Assembly: GCA_902785555.1 (NCBI GenBank)
Contig: CACZZB010000025.1
Span: forward strand, 1-47,740
Length of the DNA: 47,740 nt
Source of the DNA: an uncultured Ruminococcus sp.
GTDB lineage: Bacteria; Bacillota; Clostridia; Oscillospirales; Acutalibacteraceae
Direction: 5' to 3'
Shown here: in pieces, positions 18,817 through 26,652 of the stretch
Numbering within the stretch: the first letter of the stretch is position 1
How the letters are laid out: each line of letters begins with the position of its first letter
Notes under the pieces: model-generated
Databases searched by the model: none
What the model was told of the DNA's origin: nothing
The model's input: the letters and a program-made list of their open reading frames with translations, nothing else
Program-made: the position numbers and the translations under genes

Positions 18817-19320
18817 TTAATCATATTCTTTCAGTTTATCTCTTATAAAAAATGCTGTCTGTGATATGGTCATATTTTTTTCTTCGCATACTATATCAGC
18901 GTATTTTTCATACAAAGGCACTCTTTCGTTATATAAATCCTCCAAGGTCTGATCATTTTTTATTGCCACTCCCCTTTGTTCAAGGTTGCCCAAACGGTGA
19001 GCTATTTCTTCATAAGGCAATTTTATGTATACGACCGTTCCGATTTTCTTCAGATGCTCCATGGCTTCTTTTCCGTATATGACACTTCCGCCTGTTGCTA
19101 TGACACTCTTTTCGACATCAATAGACGCATTTATTCTGTTCTCTATTTTCTCAAATCCCTCAATGCCCTCCTGTTCGATAATATCATGCAAGAGCCTGTT
19201 TTCGGTTTCCTGTATCACCAAATCCGAATCCAAAAACCTGTAACCCAATATTTTTGCAAGTACAACCCCAACTGTACTCTTTCCGCAGCCGGGCATTCCT
19301 ATCAATACTACATTTTTCAT
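18817..19320 (-). CDS. aroK: Shikimate kinase
   Basis: Phosphorylates shikimate in aromatic amino acid synthesis. 167 residues with Walker A GMPGCGKST, the shikimate-binding Asp in FLDSDLVIQ, the GGSVIY loop and the lid/adenine region ending RVPLYEKYAD. ATG 19320 has GGGGGAA upstream; the in-frame ATG at 19350 precedes the ribosome site and is rejected. It lies after a terminator hairpin behind rplT and is expressed by readthrough or an unseen local promoter. It is an isolated aro gene among translation and DNA genes. Confidence 0.93.
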   Translation of the reverse strand: MKNVVLIGMPGCGKSTVGVVLAKILGYRFLDSDLVIQETENRLLHDIIEQEGIEGFEKIENRINASIDVEKSVIATGGSVIYGKEAMEHLKKIGTVVYIKLPYEEIAHRLGNLEQRGVAIKNDQTLEDLYNERVPLYEKYADIVCEEKNMTISQTAFFIRDKLKEYD

Positions 19321-19340
19321 ATTATTCCCCCGTATAATCA

Positions 19341-19373
19341 AAAAACGCACCCAAGTTATTGATACTCAGGTGC
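19341..19373 (-). terminator. Terminator between rplT and aroK
   Basis: In the minus sense GCACCTGAGT...ACTTGGGTGC (19347-19373) followed by GTTTTTT. It should lower expression of aroK-trmH-dprA-topA relative to the ribosomal genes. Confidence 0.75.
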
Positions 19374-19391
19374 ATTTCGTAAAAATCAAAA

Positions 19392-19745
19392 TTAAAGAGC
19401 TGCTTTAGCCTTCTCAACGAGAGCTGTGAAAGCTGCTGCATCAGCAATAGCTATTTCGGAAAGCATTTTTCTGTTGAGAGTAATGCCTGCTTTTTTAAGA
19501 CCGTTCATGAATGTTGAATAATTCACGCCGTTAGCCTTACAGCCTGCTGATATACGAGTGATCCAGAGTCTTCTGAAATCTCTCTTTTTCTGCTTACGAC
19601 CGATATATGCGTAGTTGCCGCTTTTCATAACGGCTTCTTTAGCCATTTTAAAATGTTTGCTTTTAGCTCCCCAATAGCCCTTAGCAAGTTTCAAAACCTT
19701 TTTTCTTCTTTTGCGTGTTGCCAACGCACCCTTTACACGTGCCAT
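19392..19745 (-). CDS. rplT: 50S ribosomal protein L20
   Basis: 117 residues, the standard length: starts [23 protein letters not shown] and includes [21 protein letters not shown]. Early assembly protein binding 23S rRNA, and in Firmicutes the autorepressor of the infC-rpmI-rplT operon through the mRNA leader. GGAGGTATATAAA leads to ATG 19745. Third gene of the operon. Confidence 0.99.
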   Translation of the reverse strand: MARVKGALATRKRRKKVLKLAKGYWGAKSKHFKMAKEAVMKSGNYAYIGRKQKKRDFRRLWITRISAGCKANGVNYSTFMNGLKKAGITLNRKMLSEIAIADAAAFTALVEKAKAAL

Positions 19746-19799
19746 TTTATATACCTCCGATAATGATTAAAATTTTCAGTCATACACAAAGAGATGTAA

Positions 19800-20000
19800 T
19801 TATCTCTTGTAAGGAATAAGCATCTTGATAGCTGCTACATTTGTCTTATCGGCAGCAACAGTCTTTCTCAAGCCTCTTTTTCTCTTTGTGGTCTTCTTGT
19901 TAAGGATATGTGATTTGTTAGCGTGTGCACGAATAACTTTTCCGTTCTTAGAGAGCTTAAAACGCTTTTTAGCTCCGCTGTGTGTTTTAATTTTAGGCAT
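19800..20000 (-). CDS. rpmI: 50S ribosomal protein L35
   Basis: 66 residues, lysine/arginine-rich: [20 protein letters not shown] at the start, then [16 protein letters not shown], the family signature. AAGGAGGACTCTTAAT precedes ATG 20000. Sits between infC and rplT in the conserved order. Confidence 0.99.
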   Translation of the reverse strand: MPKIKTHSGAKKRFKLSKNGKVIRAHANKSHILNKKTTKRKRGLRKTVAADKTNVAAIKMLIPYKR

Positions 20001-20030
20001 ATTAAGAGTCCTCCTTGAATATTTTTCTGC

Positions 20031-20549
20031 TTATTTGTTAGGCTTCGGTGCCAGGAACATCAGCATACTGCGTCCCTCAAGCTTTGCAGGCTTTTCTACG
20101 ACTGCAAATTCCTGACAAGCTTCGGCAAATTTATTCATTATTTCGGTACCGAGTTCGGGATGTCCCATCTCACGACCTCTGAAACGGATTGAAACTTTTA
20201 CCTTGTCACCGTTTTTAATGAACTTCTGCGTATGGTTGAGCTTGGTATTAAAATCATGAGTATCAATATTGAGAGAAAGCCTTACTTCCTTAATATCAAC
20301 GATATGCTGATTTTTTCTTGCTTCTTTTTCACGCTTTGCCTGTTCAAAGCGATATTTGCCGTAGTCCATTATCTTGCATACAGGCGGAGTAGCCTGCGGT
20401 GCAATTTTCACCAGATCGAGATTTTTTGCAGCAGCCTTTTCAAGAGCCTGTGAAGCCGACATAATGCCGAGCTGACCGCCATCTGAATCTATCACTCTGA
20501 TTTCCTTATCACGAATTTCCTCGTTAATCTGAATTTCCTGCTTGCTAAT
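20031..20549 (-). CDS. infC: Translation initiation factor IF-3 with AUU start
   Basis: Binds the 30S subunit and checks start codons. 172 residues beginning at an ATT codon (20549), with GGAGGTG seven bases upstream and no ATG, GTG or TTG at the right distance. The protein reads ISKQEIQINEEIRDKEIRVID, then the linker and the C-domain with KVSIRFRGREMGHPELG. The open frame extends 35 codons further upstream into the leader, but that part has no IF-3 similarity. AUU starts in infC are the known basis of IF-3 autoregulation, so the start is functional rather than an error. Confidence 0.96.
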   Translation of the reverse strand: MSKQEIQINEEIRDKEIRVIDSDGGQLGIMSASQALEKAAAKNLDLVKIAPQATPPVCKIMDYGKYRFEQAKREKEARKNQHIVDIKEVRLSLNIDTHDFNTKLNHTQKFIKNGDKVKVSIRFRGREMGHPELGTEIMNKFAEACQEFAVVEKPAKLEGRSMLMFLAPKPNK

Positions 20550-20585
20550 CTTAAAGCACCTCCAACACATTTTTAAGAAACACAT

Positions 20586-20704
20586 AAAATAAAGCACGGA
20601 CTTTTTTAGTCGTCCGTGCATAATCAACAGTCTGAAACAACAAGCAAACCCCATTTGCCTGTTTTGAAAAACTATTGACCTGTAACAGACGATACCTTAC
20701 AGGT
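20586..20704 (-). promoter_or_regulatory. infC operon leader with attenuator (L20-leader-like)
   Basis: The ~180-nt leader holds an early hairpin, ACCTGTAA/TTACAGGT (20697-20704 and 20678-20685). A terminator hairpin follows, GCACGGAC/GTCCGTGC (20612-20619 and 20594-20601), then TTTATTTT, just before infC. This layout matches the known Firmicutes mechanism in which L20 binding to the leader promotes the terminator. Identity with the Rfam L20 leader is inferred from position and structure. Confidence 0.65.
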
Positions 20705-20738
20705 GAAAGCTCATAGCTTTACTTTGTTGTACCTGCAT

Positions 20739-20767
20739 AATATATCATATTTTTACATCTTTGTCAA
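20739..20767 (-). promoter_or_regulatory. infC-rpmI-rplT promoter
   Basis: Near-consensus TTGACA (20762-20767), 17 bp, TATATT (20739-20744) on the minus strand. The -35 box lies within the last codons of the upstream XRE gene (stop at 20753-20755). Confidence 0.8.
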
Positions 20768-21769
20768 TAGCAAAAGATAGTCTTTGAATATAGCTGTTAT
20801 GACGAAATACAATATTATGTCAATGACAAGTAAAGCAAACAGAAGTTGCGGAGATAAAAGGCATACAATTGCAATGATAACAACCGATATTCCTATAAAT
20901 ACAGAACCGAAAATTCGCAAAGGAGCAAAACGCTGTTTGTTGAGCCTTGTGAATTTGTTTTCTTCAAGTATCTTGTCGATATTATCCATTCTCGTATTTG
21001 CAAATACAAGGAAAAATACCCCCAAGCCGAACAACGGAAACATTAAAATTTCAACTATCATTTCTGTTATACTTTCATTTTCGGCAGACCTTATATTTAT
21101 AAGAGCAAGAAAAGCAAATATGACTGTTATTGCAAATCCCAATACAAGCAATATTATTCCGATAAGTTTTATAGTTTTGTATTTTGCAGTATTTTTATCT
21201 CTCTGATTTTCTGCAACACCTGCACCGCCGTATTCAAGCTCTATATTTTGAGTTCTTAAAAAATTATATTTTTTGTCAATGAAATAATAGAAAAACATCA
21301 AAAATATACCAACGCAAATTGTTGTAATCGTCATCATCAAGCCTGTAAGAACCATATTGGGATTTTCACCGAAAAGCTCATCAAAAAATACTGACAATGA
21401 TACCCATGTCGGTGAGAAAATCATCAGACCGAATGAAAGTGCCTTTATAATGGAAGTCTTGTTGGTTTTTGCAAAAAATTCTGTAACTTCTCCGATAGTC
21501 ATTGAAACCGTTTCACCGTCATCAACAGGCTTTTCGGATTCATCAACGGAATTTTGTTCTGTAATTTCTTCAATTTCATCTTTAAGAAGATAATCCGTAC
21601 TCACATGGAAAATTTCTCCAAGTTTCAAAACCTTGTTCAGGTCAGGCACACTTTGTGCTCCTTCCCATTTGGAAACCGACTGCCTTGAAACACCAAGCTG
21701 ATTTGCAAGTTCTTCCTGTGACCAGCCGTTCTGCTTTCTCAATTTGATAATCTTATCTGCTAAAATCAT
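20753..21769 (-). CDS. XRE-family regulator with C-terminal membrane domain
   Basis: 338 residues. An N-terminal helix-turn-helix (about 1-65: LADKIIKLRKQNGWSQEELANQLGVSRQSVSKWEGAQSVPDL, positions 2-43) is followed by an acidic linker, then about five membrane helices (near 110-135, 145-165, 205-230, 240-265, 290-335). This is the membrane-tethered HTH type common in Clostridia; signals and targets are unknown. ATG 21769 follows AAGGAAG; an in-frame start 27 codons earlier lacks one. It reads into the infC operon with no terminator between. The call rests on a clear HTH; function is open. Confidence 0.88.
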   Translation of the reverse strand: MILADKIIKLRKQNGWSQEELANQLGVSRQSVSKWEGAQSVPDLNKVLKLGEIFHVSTDYLLKDEIEEITEQNSVDESEKPVDDGETVSMTIGEVTEFFAKTNKTSIIKALSFGLMIFSPTWVSLSVFFDELFGENPNMVLTGLMMTITTICVGIFLMFFYYFIDKKYNFLRTQNIELEYGGAGVAENQRDKNTAKYKTIKLIGIILLVLGFAITVIFAFLALINIRSAENESITEMIVEILMFPLFGLGVFFLVFANTRMDNIDKILEENKFTRLNKQRFAPLRIFGSVFIGISVVIIAIVCLLSPQLLFALLVIDIILYFVITAIFKDYLLLLTKM

Positions 21770-21910
21770 CTTGAATCTTCCTTTCAATTTTTGAAATTTG
21801 TGTTCGTGCTGACATGATTTTAACAAATTTTTTGATGAAAAGTCTACCAATCACGCTTGGAAATCTGTCAACCGGCGGTTGCAAACGGCATTTTCAAGGT
21901 ATTTTTTCAA

Positions 21911-23311
21911 TTAATGACACTCAACAAAACAATCTTCACCGTCACAGGATGAATTTTCTATACCATAATCAGCCAAAGCTGCTTTTATCATGATAGCACA
22001 TTCAAGACGCTTTTTCTCAAGCTCACATCCGTTCAGAATATCTCCTTCGTATTGGAAGTTATTGGCATTACAGCCGCCGCTGCAATAGAATTTCGCCCAA
22101 CAGTTCTTGCAGTTTTCTTTTGAATAGACATTCGCTTTTGCAAATCTCAGTTTCATATCATTATCAAAAGTGCCGTCATTAAGATTGCCCATTTTATATT
22201 CCTCATGTCCGACAAACTGATGACACGGATAAATATCTCCCTGTGGAGTAACAGCCACATATTCATTTCCGCAGCCGCAGCCCCTGAGTCTTTTTATTGC
22301 ACAAGGTCCCTGATTCAAGTCTATCATAAAATGGAAGAAATTGAAGAAGTCACCTTTTTTTCTTGTTTCGATAACTGTATTTGCAAGTTTCTCGTATTCG
22401 TTGAAAACTCTCGGCAGGTCTTCATATTTTATCGAATAGTCAAGCTGTGGGTCGGATACAACGGGTTCTATTGATATCTGGTCAAATCCAAGGCTTTTCA
22501 TGTGCATTACATCAGCCGTGAAATCCTCGCTGAAAGTCGTGAACGTTCCACGGACATAATAATCCTTGTCACCTCTTTTGGAAACGAGTTTCTGATACTT
22601 CGGCACGATTATATCATAACAGCCCTTGCCGTTGGGGGTAACTCTGAGTTTATCGTTTATTTCCTTTCGTCCGTCAAGAGAAAGGACTACATTGGACATT
22701 TCTTTATTTATATAATCAATTTTTTCATCATCAAGCAAAAGTCCGTTTGTAGTTATCGTGAAACGGAAATTTTTGTTGTGCTCTTTTTCAATACTTCTTG
22801 CATATTCAACGGTCTGCTTTACGACTTCAAAATTCATCAAAGGCTCTCCGCCAAAGAAATCTACTTCAAGATTATGCCTTGTGCCCGAATTTGCTATGAT
22901 AAAGTCGATAGCTTTTTTAGCCGTTTCAAATGACATAAGACATCTTCCCTGACCGAAATCGCCCTTTGCCGCAAAACAATATTCACATCTCAGATTACAG
23001 TCATGTGATATATTTATACACATGGATTTTATCGGAGCTTTTGTCATCAAATCGGCAAACTGCTCATAGTCATCAACTGAAAAAAGCTGTCCCATTTCAT
23101 AAAGCTCATACAGGGCAGCATAAGTTTCTTCAAGGTCTTCCCTGCTGTATTTGTCGGAAAGTTCGGAATACATTTTTTCGGGTGCATTTTCGGTCATCTT
23201 TTCATCACAGTAATCAAGAACATCATAGGCTATATCGTCAAGAACATGGACTGCTCCGCTGTGAACGTCAAGGCATATATTATATCCGTTTAATTTATAC
23301 TTATGTATCAT
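21911..23311 (-). CDS. scfB: SCIFF-peptide radical SAM maturase (SPASM)
   Basis: Radical SAM enzyme that installs Cys-to-Thr thioether links in the SCIFF peptide encoded just upstream. The N-terminal ~90 residues form the peptide-recognition (RRE-like) region (MIHKYKLNGYNICLDVHSGAVHVLDD). The radical SAM cluster is C105-x3-C109-x2-C112 in HDCNLRCEYCF, with FFGGEPLMNF after it. The C-terminal SPASM domain has CAIKRLRGCGCG, then PQGDIYPCHQFVG and CKNCWAKFYCSGGCNANNF for auxiliary clusters. 466 residues, full length. AAGGGAG precedes ATG 23311. It is separated from the peptide gene by a terminator-like hairpin. Confidence 0.95.
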   Translation of the reverse strand: MIHKYKLNGYNICLDVHSGAVHVLDDIAYDVLDYCDEKMTENAPEKMYSELSDKYSREDLEETYAALYELYEMGQLFSVDDYEQFADLMTKAPIKSMCINISHDCNLRCEYCFAAKGDFGQGRCLMSFETAKKAIDFIIANSGTRHNLEVDFFGGEPLMNFEVVKQTVEYARSIEKEHNKNFRFTITTNGLLLDDEKIDYINKEMSNVVLSLDGRKEINDKLRVTPNGKGCYDIIVPKYQKLVSKRGDKDYYVRGTFTTFSEDFTADVMHMKSLGFDQISIEPVVSDPQLDYSIKYEDLPRVFNEYEKLANTVIETRKKGDFFNFFHFMIDLNQGPCAIKRLRGCGCGNEYVAVTPQGDIYPCHQFVGHEEYKMGNLNDGTFDNDMKLRFAKANVYSKENCKNCWAKFYCSGGCNANNFQYEGDILNGCELEKKRLECAIMIKAALADYGIENSSCDGEDCFVECH

Positions 23312-23334
23312 TCTTTTTACTCCCTTTAAAATAA

Positions 23335-23368
23335 TTATAAAAGGCGGACAAAAAATTTATCCGCCTTT
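23335..23368 (-). terminator. Terminator/attenuator between SCIFF peptide and maturase genes
   Basis: Minus sense AAAGGCGGA...TCCGCCTTT (9-bp perfect stem, 23360-23368 and 23340-23348), then TATAATTATTTT. It probably makes the peptide mRNA much more abundant than that of the enzyme. Confidence 0.75.
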
Positions 23369-23409
23369 CATTACAAAAATGGTTGGTCTGTACACGCTTT
23401 TTACGGAGA

Positions 23410-23556
23410 TTATTTCTCGCACTTCTGGTTTGCAACTGTACAGGATGTCTTACAAGCTGACTGGCAGGAAGCCTGGCACTCACCGCAGCCGCCTTTTACT
23501 GCTGATTCTTTAAGATTAGCATTGTTAAGAGTTTTGATATGCTTTGTAGCCTTCAC
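23410..23556 (-). CDS. scfA: Six-cysteine SCIFF peptide precursor
   Basis: A 48-residue ribosomal peptide starting at GTG 23556 behind AAAGGGTG. The leader VKATKHIKTLNNANLKES is followed by the core with cysteines at 24, 27, 31, 35, 39 and 46: GGCGECQASCQSACKTSC then TVANQKCEK. This is the SCIFF family (six cysteines in forty-five residues), nearly universal in Clostridia and modified by the adjacent radical SAM enzyme. Thr37 and Thr40 are the candidate thioether acceptors. The mature product's function is unknown. Its own promoter lies at 23620-23648. Confidence 0.93.
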   Translation of the reverse strand: MKATKHIKTLNNANLKESAVKGGCGECQASCQSACKTSCTVANQKCEK

Positions 23557-23619
23557 GAAAAATCACCCTTTCTTTGACAGCCGTCTGTTATAAACCCCTA
23601 CGGCACTGTTTATACATAT

Positions 23620-23648
23620 ATAATAACACATCTTTTTTATAAATTCAA
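23620..23648 (-). promoter_or_regulatory. SCIFF peptide promoter
   Basis: TTGAAT (23643-23648), 17 bp, TATTAT (23620-23625) on the minus strand, four bases beyond the TIGR04086-like stop codon. The leader to scfA is about 60 nt. Confidence 0.65.
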
Positions 23649-23651
23649 TTA

Positions 23652-24032
23652 TTATTTTCGCCTTTTTCGTTTATTTACGCCCAAAACTCCTCCCAATGCT
23701 CCCGCAATCACTGCAGCGATTCCACGAATGAGCGAAACTATTCCCAATTTGCTCCCAAAAATCGCACCTGTTCCGAGAAATATCAGGAATACTGCCAAGC
23801 CGCATATTGCTCCGACTGCCATTCCCATATTTTTATTTATCCTTGCTGTGATATATCCTCCGACAAATCCTCCTATACAAATCGACGCTATCGCAAACGG
23901 AGCTATTGCAGGATACATTACCTTCTGCATTTTTACCATAACGGCTGCCGAAAATGCCGTAAATACCAATGTCAGCAATATTCCCGAAATTATGCCGAAT
24001 ATCTCCGCTCTTATCATTTTATTTATGTTCAA
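23652..24032 (-). CDS. TIGR04086-like four-helix membrane protein
   Basis: 126 residues with four hydrophobic helices: EIFGIISGILLTLVFTAFSA, then MYPAIAPFAIASICIGGFVGGY, then MGMAVGAICGLAVFLIFLGTG and LIRGIAAVIAGALGGVLG. A basic tail NKRKRRK follows. Resembles the TIGR04086 family, which I recall as a common neighbour of SCIFF genes (not checked). The frame is open 52 codons further, but GGAGGAGG occurs at 24044-24051, so TTG 24032 is the likely start (an ATG at 24036-24038 is out of frame). Could take part in SCIFF export or be an unrelated neighbour. Confidence 0.75.
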   Translation of the reverse strand: MNINKMIRAEIFGIISGILLTLVFTAFSAAVMVKMQKVMYPAIAPFAIASICIGGFVGGYITARINKNMGMAVGAICGLAVFLIFLGTGAIFGSKLGIVSLIRGIAAVIAGALGGVLGVNKRKRRK

Positions 24033-24231
24033 CTCATGTTTTCCTCCTCCGAAAATATTTTTTATAAAATATTTATTATTTTTATATCCCAAATATAACT
24101 TTGAAAAACAAAAAATAAAAATTTGTATAAAATTTTTATAAAAATATATAAAAAAACTATTGATAATTTTCAAAAATAGTGGTATCATCTTCTCAAGGAT
24201 ATTTTTGCAAAAGCTGTACGGAATTATAAAA

Positions 24232-24259
24232 TTGGCTTCTGCAATATCAAAGTTATAAT
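24232..24259 (+). promoter_or_regulatory. Sugar ABC operon promoter
   Basis: TTGGCT (24232-24237), 16 bp, TATAAT (24254-24259), 27 bp before the lipoprotein gene. The rest of the 24033-24286 spacer is very AT-rich; no catabolite-repression-like palindrome is obvious. Confidence 0.6.
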
Positions 24260-24286
24260 ATTTTTACAAAAAGGAGCTGGACAAAC

Positions 24287-25711
24287 ATGAGCAAATTCAA
24301 GAAAGTCCTTGCGGGTGCTCTCGCAGGCATGATGGCAGTCGGTGCTTTGGCAGGCTGTAACGACAGTGGAAGCAACAATAACAATTCAACTTCCCCTTCA
24401 ACATCAACTTCAGACGGAACAAAAGACAATGCAGCAAAAGGTTTTTATGATGATGTAGACACTTCAGGTGTAAAGTCTATCTATTTCCTCAACTTCAAAC
24501 CCGAAATTGCTGACAAGTACGAAGCTATCGCTAAACAGTACAAAGAAGAAAAAGGTATCGAAGTAAGAGTTCAGACAGCCGCTTCAGGTGAATATGAGAA
24601 ATATCTCACATCTGAAATGGGCAAATCCGACCCGCCTACTATCTTCCAGATAAACGGTCCTGTCGGCTATCAGAACTGGAAAGATTACTGTGCCGATGTT
24701 TCAGGCTCAAAGCTCTATGACCTCGTTTCCGATAAGTCCCTTGCTGTTAAAGACGGTGACGGCGTTTACGGTATCCCTTATGTTGTTGAGGGCTACGGCA
24801 TTATATATAACAATGCTATCATGACAAAGTATTTCGCAACAGAGGGTGCAAGGGCTTCATCTATGGACGAAATAAACAACTATGCTAAACTTGCAGAAGT
24901 TGTACAGGACATGACAGCCAAGAAAGAAGAACTCGGCATTGACGGTGTATTCGGTTCAACATCACTCAAACAGGGCGATGACTGGAGATGGCAGACTCAC
25001 CTTGTAAATATGCCTCTCTACTATGAATTCAACACAGGTACAGGCGATGTTATCACAAACTGCCTCGAAGCTAAGGAACTTGAATTCAAGTATGCCGACA
25101 ATTATAAGAACATCTTTGACCTCTATACAAACAACTCTGTAACTGAAAAGAACCTCCTTGGCGGCAAGACAGTTGCTGACTCAATGGCTGAATTTGCAGC
25201 AGGCAAATGTGCTATGATACAGAACGGTAACTGGGCTTGGGGCGACATCAAGAAGGGCGGCGTTGTAAGCGAAGCTGATGTTAAATATCTCCCTATATAT
25301 ACAGGTATTGAAGGCGAAGAAAAACAGGGTCTCTGTGTTGGTACAGAAAACTACTTTGCTATAAACAAAGAGGTTGACGAAGCTACTCAGAAGGCTTCCA
25401 TGGACTTCCTCGTATGGCTCTTTACAAGTGATTACGGCAAAAAGGCTGTTGTAAACGACCTCGGCTTCGTTGCTCCGTTCACATCATTCGGCGATGATGA
25501 GAAACCTACAGACCCGCTTGCAAAAGAAGTTCTTGCCTGGATGTCAAAAGACGGCTATACCTCAGTTAAATGGTCATTTGCAGGTATTCCTTCAGAAAAA
25601 TGGAAGAGCGACTTCGGTGCATCTCTCCTTGAATACGTTCAGGGTCAGAAAGACTGGACAAAGGTTGTTGACGACGCAAAGGCTTCTTGGGCAACAGAAC
25701 GTTCTGCATGA
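24287..25711 (+). CDS. Sugar ABC transporter substrate-binding lipoprotein
   Basis: 474-residue extracellular solute-binding protein of the family-1 (MalE/carbohydrate) type. Lipoprotein signal peptide with lipobox LAGC, cysteine at residue 24, then a Ser/Asn/Thr-rich tether (to ~50). The body has typical MalE-like features: YEAIAKQYKEEKGIEVRVQTA, YGIPYVVEGYGIIYNN and AEFAAGKCAMIQNGNWAWG. AAGGAG precedes ATG 24287. The two downstream permease genes complete the membrane part. Substrate is likely an oligosaccharide; which one cannot be told. Codons such as CTC, GGC and TTC are more frequent than in neighbours, as in highly expressed genes. Confidence 0.93.
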   Translation: MSKFKKVLAGALAGMMAVGALAGCNDSGSNNNNSTSPSTSTSDGTKDNAAKGFYDDVDTSGVKSIYFLNFKPEIADKYEAIAKQYKEEKGIEVRVQTAASGEYEKYLTSEMGKSDPPTIFQINGPVGYQNWKDYCADVSGSKLYDLVSDKSLAVKDGDGVYGIPYVVEGYGIIYNNAIMTKYFATEGARASSMDEINNYAKLAEVVQDMTAKKEELGIDGVFGSTSLKQGDDWRWQTHLVNMPLYYEFNTGTGDVITNCLEAKELEFKYADNYKNIFDLYTNNSVTEKNLLGGKTVADSMAEFAAGKCAMIQNGNWAWGDIKKGGVVSEADVKYLPIYTGIEGEEKQGLCVGTENYFAINKEVDEATQKASMDFLVWLFTSDYGKKAVVNDLGFVAPFTSFGDDEKPTDPLAKEVLAWMSKDGYTSVKWSFAGIPSEKWKSDFGASLLEYVQGQKDWTKVVDDAKASWATERSA

Positions 25712-25752
25712 TTCTTTTAAGATTTGAACTAAAAAATTAAAATCAAATAAGT

Positions 25753-25784
25753 CCCTCCTGCTCCCGAAACTGAGGGCAGGGGGG
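25753..25784 (+). other. Strong intercistronic hairpin without T-run
   Basis: CCCTCCTGC (25753-25761) pairs with GCAGGGGGG (25776-25784), with extra pairing inward. No T-run follows. Sitting between the lipoprotein and permease genes, it probably protects the upstream mRNA from 3' decay and raises binding protein over permease, as in mal operons. Confidence 0.6.
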
Positions 25785-25806
25785 ATAATTTATACAGGAG
25801 GCTTTT

Positions 25807-26652
25807 ATGGAAAAAGCAATTAAAAAATGGTTTCCTCTGTTTGCATTGCCTACCCTCGTTTCATTCGCAATAGCCTTTCTTGTACCCTTCGCAATGGGAA
25901 TCTATCTTTCCTTCTGCAAATTCAAGACGGTCAAAAAGACCGAGTTTGTCGGCTTGGACAACTATATAAAGGCTTTTTCGGGTGACAAGGATTTTCTCAA
26001 TGCACTCTGGTTCACTACAAAATTTACTATCGTTTCCGTTATAACTATCAATCTCATAGCATTTATATTCGCTATGCTCCTCACAAAAGCTATCAAAGGC
26101 ACTAACTTCTTCCGTACAATATTCTTTATGCCTAACCTGATAGGCGGTATCGTTCTCGGTTACATCTGGAGCATGATAATAAACGGTGTTCTTTATTATT
26201 TTCAGGCTACTATCACCACAGATGCAAATTACGGTTTCTGGGGACTCGTCATACTTATGAACTGGCAACTTATCGGCTATATGATGATAATTTACATATC
26301 GGGCATACAAAATATCTCGCCCGACCTTATCGAAGCTGCTGAAATTGACGGTGCAAACGCATGGGAAAAACTTATCCATGTAACTCTCCCTCAAATAATG
26401 CCCTCAATTACTATATGCCTGTTCCTCACTCTTACAAACTCTTTCAAGCTGTTCGACCAGAACTATGCCCTCACAGCAGGTGCTCCCGGCAGAAAGACTC
26501 AGATGCTCGCTCTTGACATCTATGAAACTTTCTACGGCAGAGTAGGCTATCAGGGTGTCGGTCAGGCAAAAGCTGTTGTATTCTTTATAATCGTTGCGGC
26601 TATCGCTCTTACACAGCTTTATCTCACAAGAAGCAAGGAGGTCGAAAATTAA
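25807..26652 (+). CDS. Sugar ABC transporter permease (MalF/UgpA type)
   Basis: 281 residues, six membrane helices, first of the two permeases. The EAA loop that contacts the ATPase reads EAAEIDGANAWEKLIHVTLPQ. N-terminal KKWFPLFALPTLVSF and LFLTLTNSFKLFDQNYALTAG are typical of carbohydrate permeases. CAGGAGG precedes ATG 25807. The next gene starts within its stop codon (TAATG), so the two permeases are translationally coupled. Confidence 0.94.
   Translation: MEKAIKKWFPLFALPTLVSFAIAFLVPFAMGIYLSFCKFKTVKKTEFVGLDNYIKAFSGDKDFLNALWFTTKFTIVSVITINLIAFIFAMLLTKAIKGTNFFRTIFFMPNLIGGIVLGYIWSMIINGVLYYFQATITTDANYGFWGLVILMNWQLIGYMMIIYISGIQNISPDLIEAAEIDGANAWEKLIHVTLPQIMPSITICLFLTLTNSFKLFDQNYALTAGAPGRKTQMLALDIYETFYGRVGYQGVGQAKAVVFFIIVAAIALTQLYLTRSKEVEN

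Noticed and set aside
25753..25784. Intercistronic hairpin as a terminator
   Set aside because: There is no T-run after the stem and the operon clearly continues; recorded instead as a probable mRNA stabiliser.
25861..26394. 177-codon frame on the minus strand inside the sugar permease gene
   Set aside because: It lies wholly within a clear MalF-type permease, has no ribosome site and no recognisable protein features.
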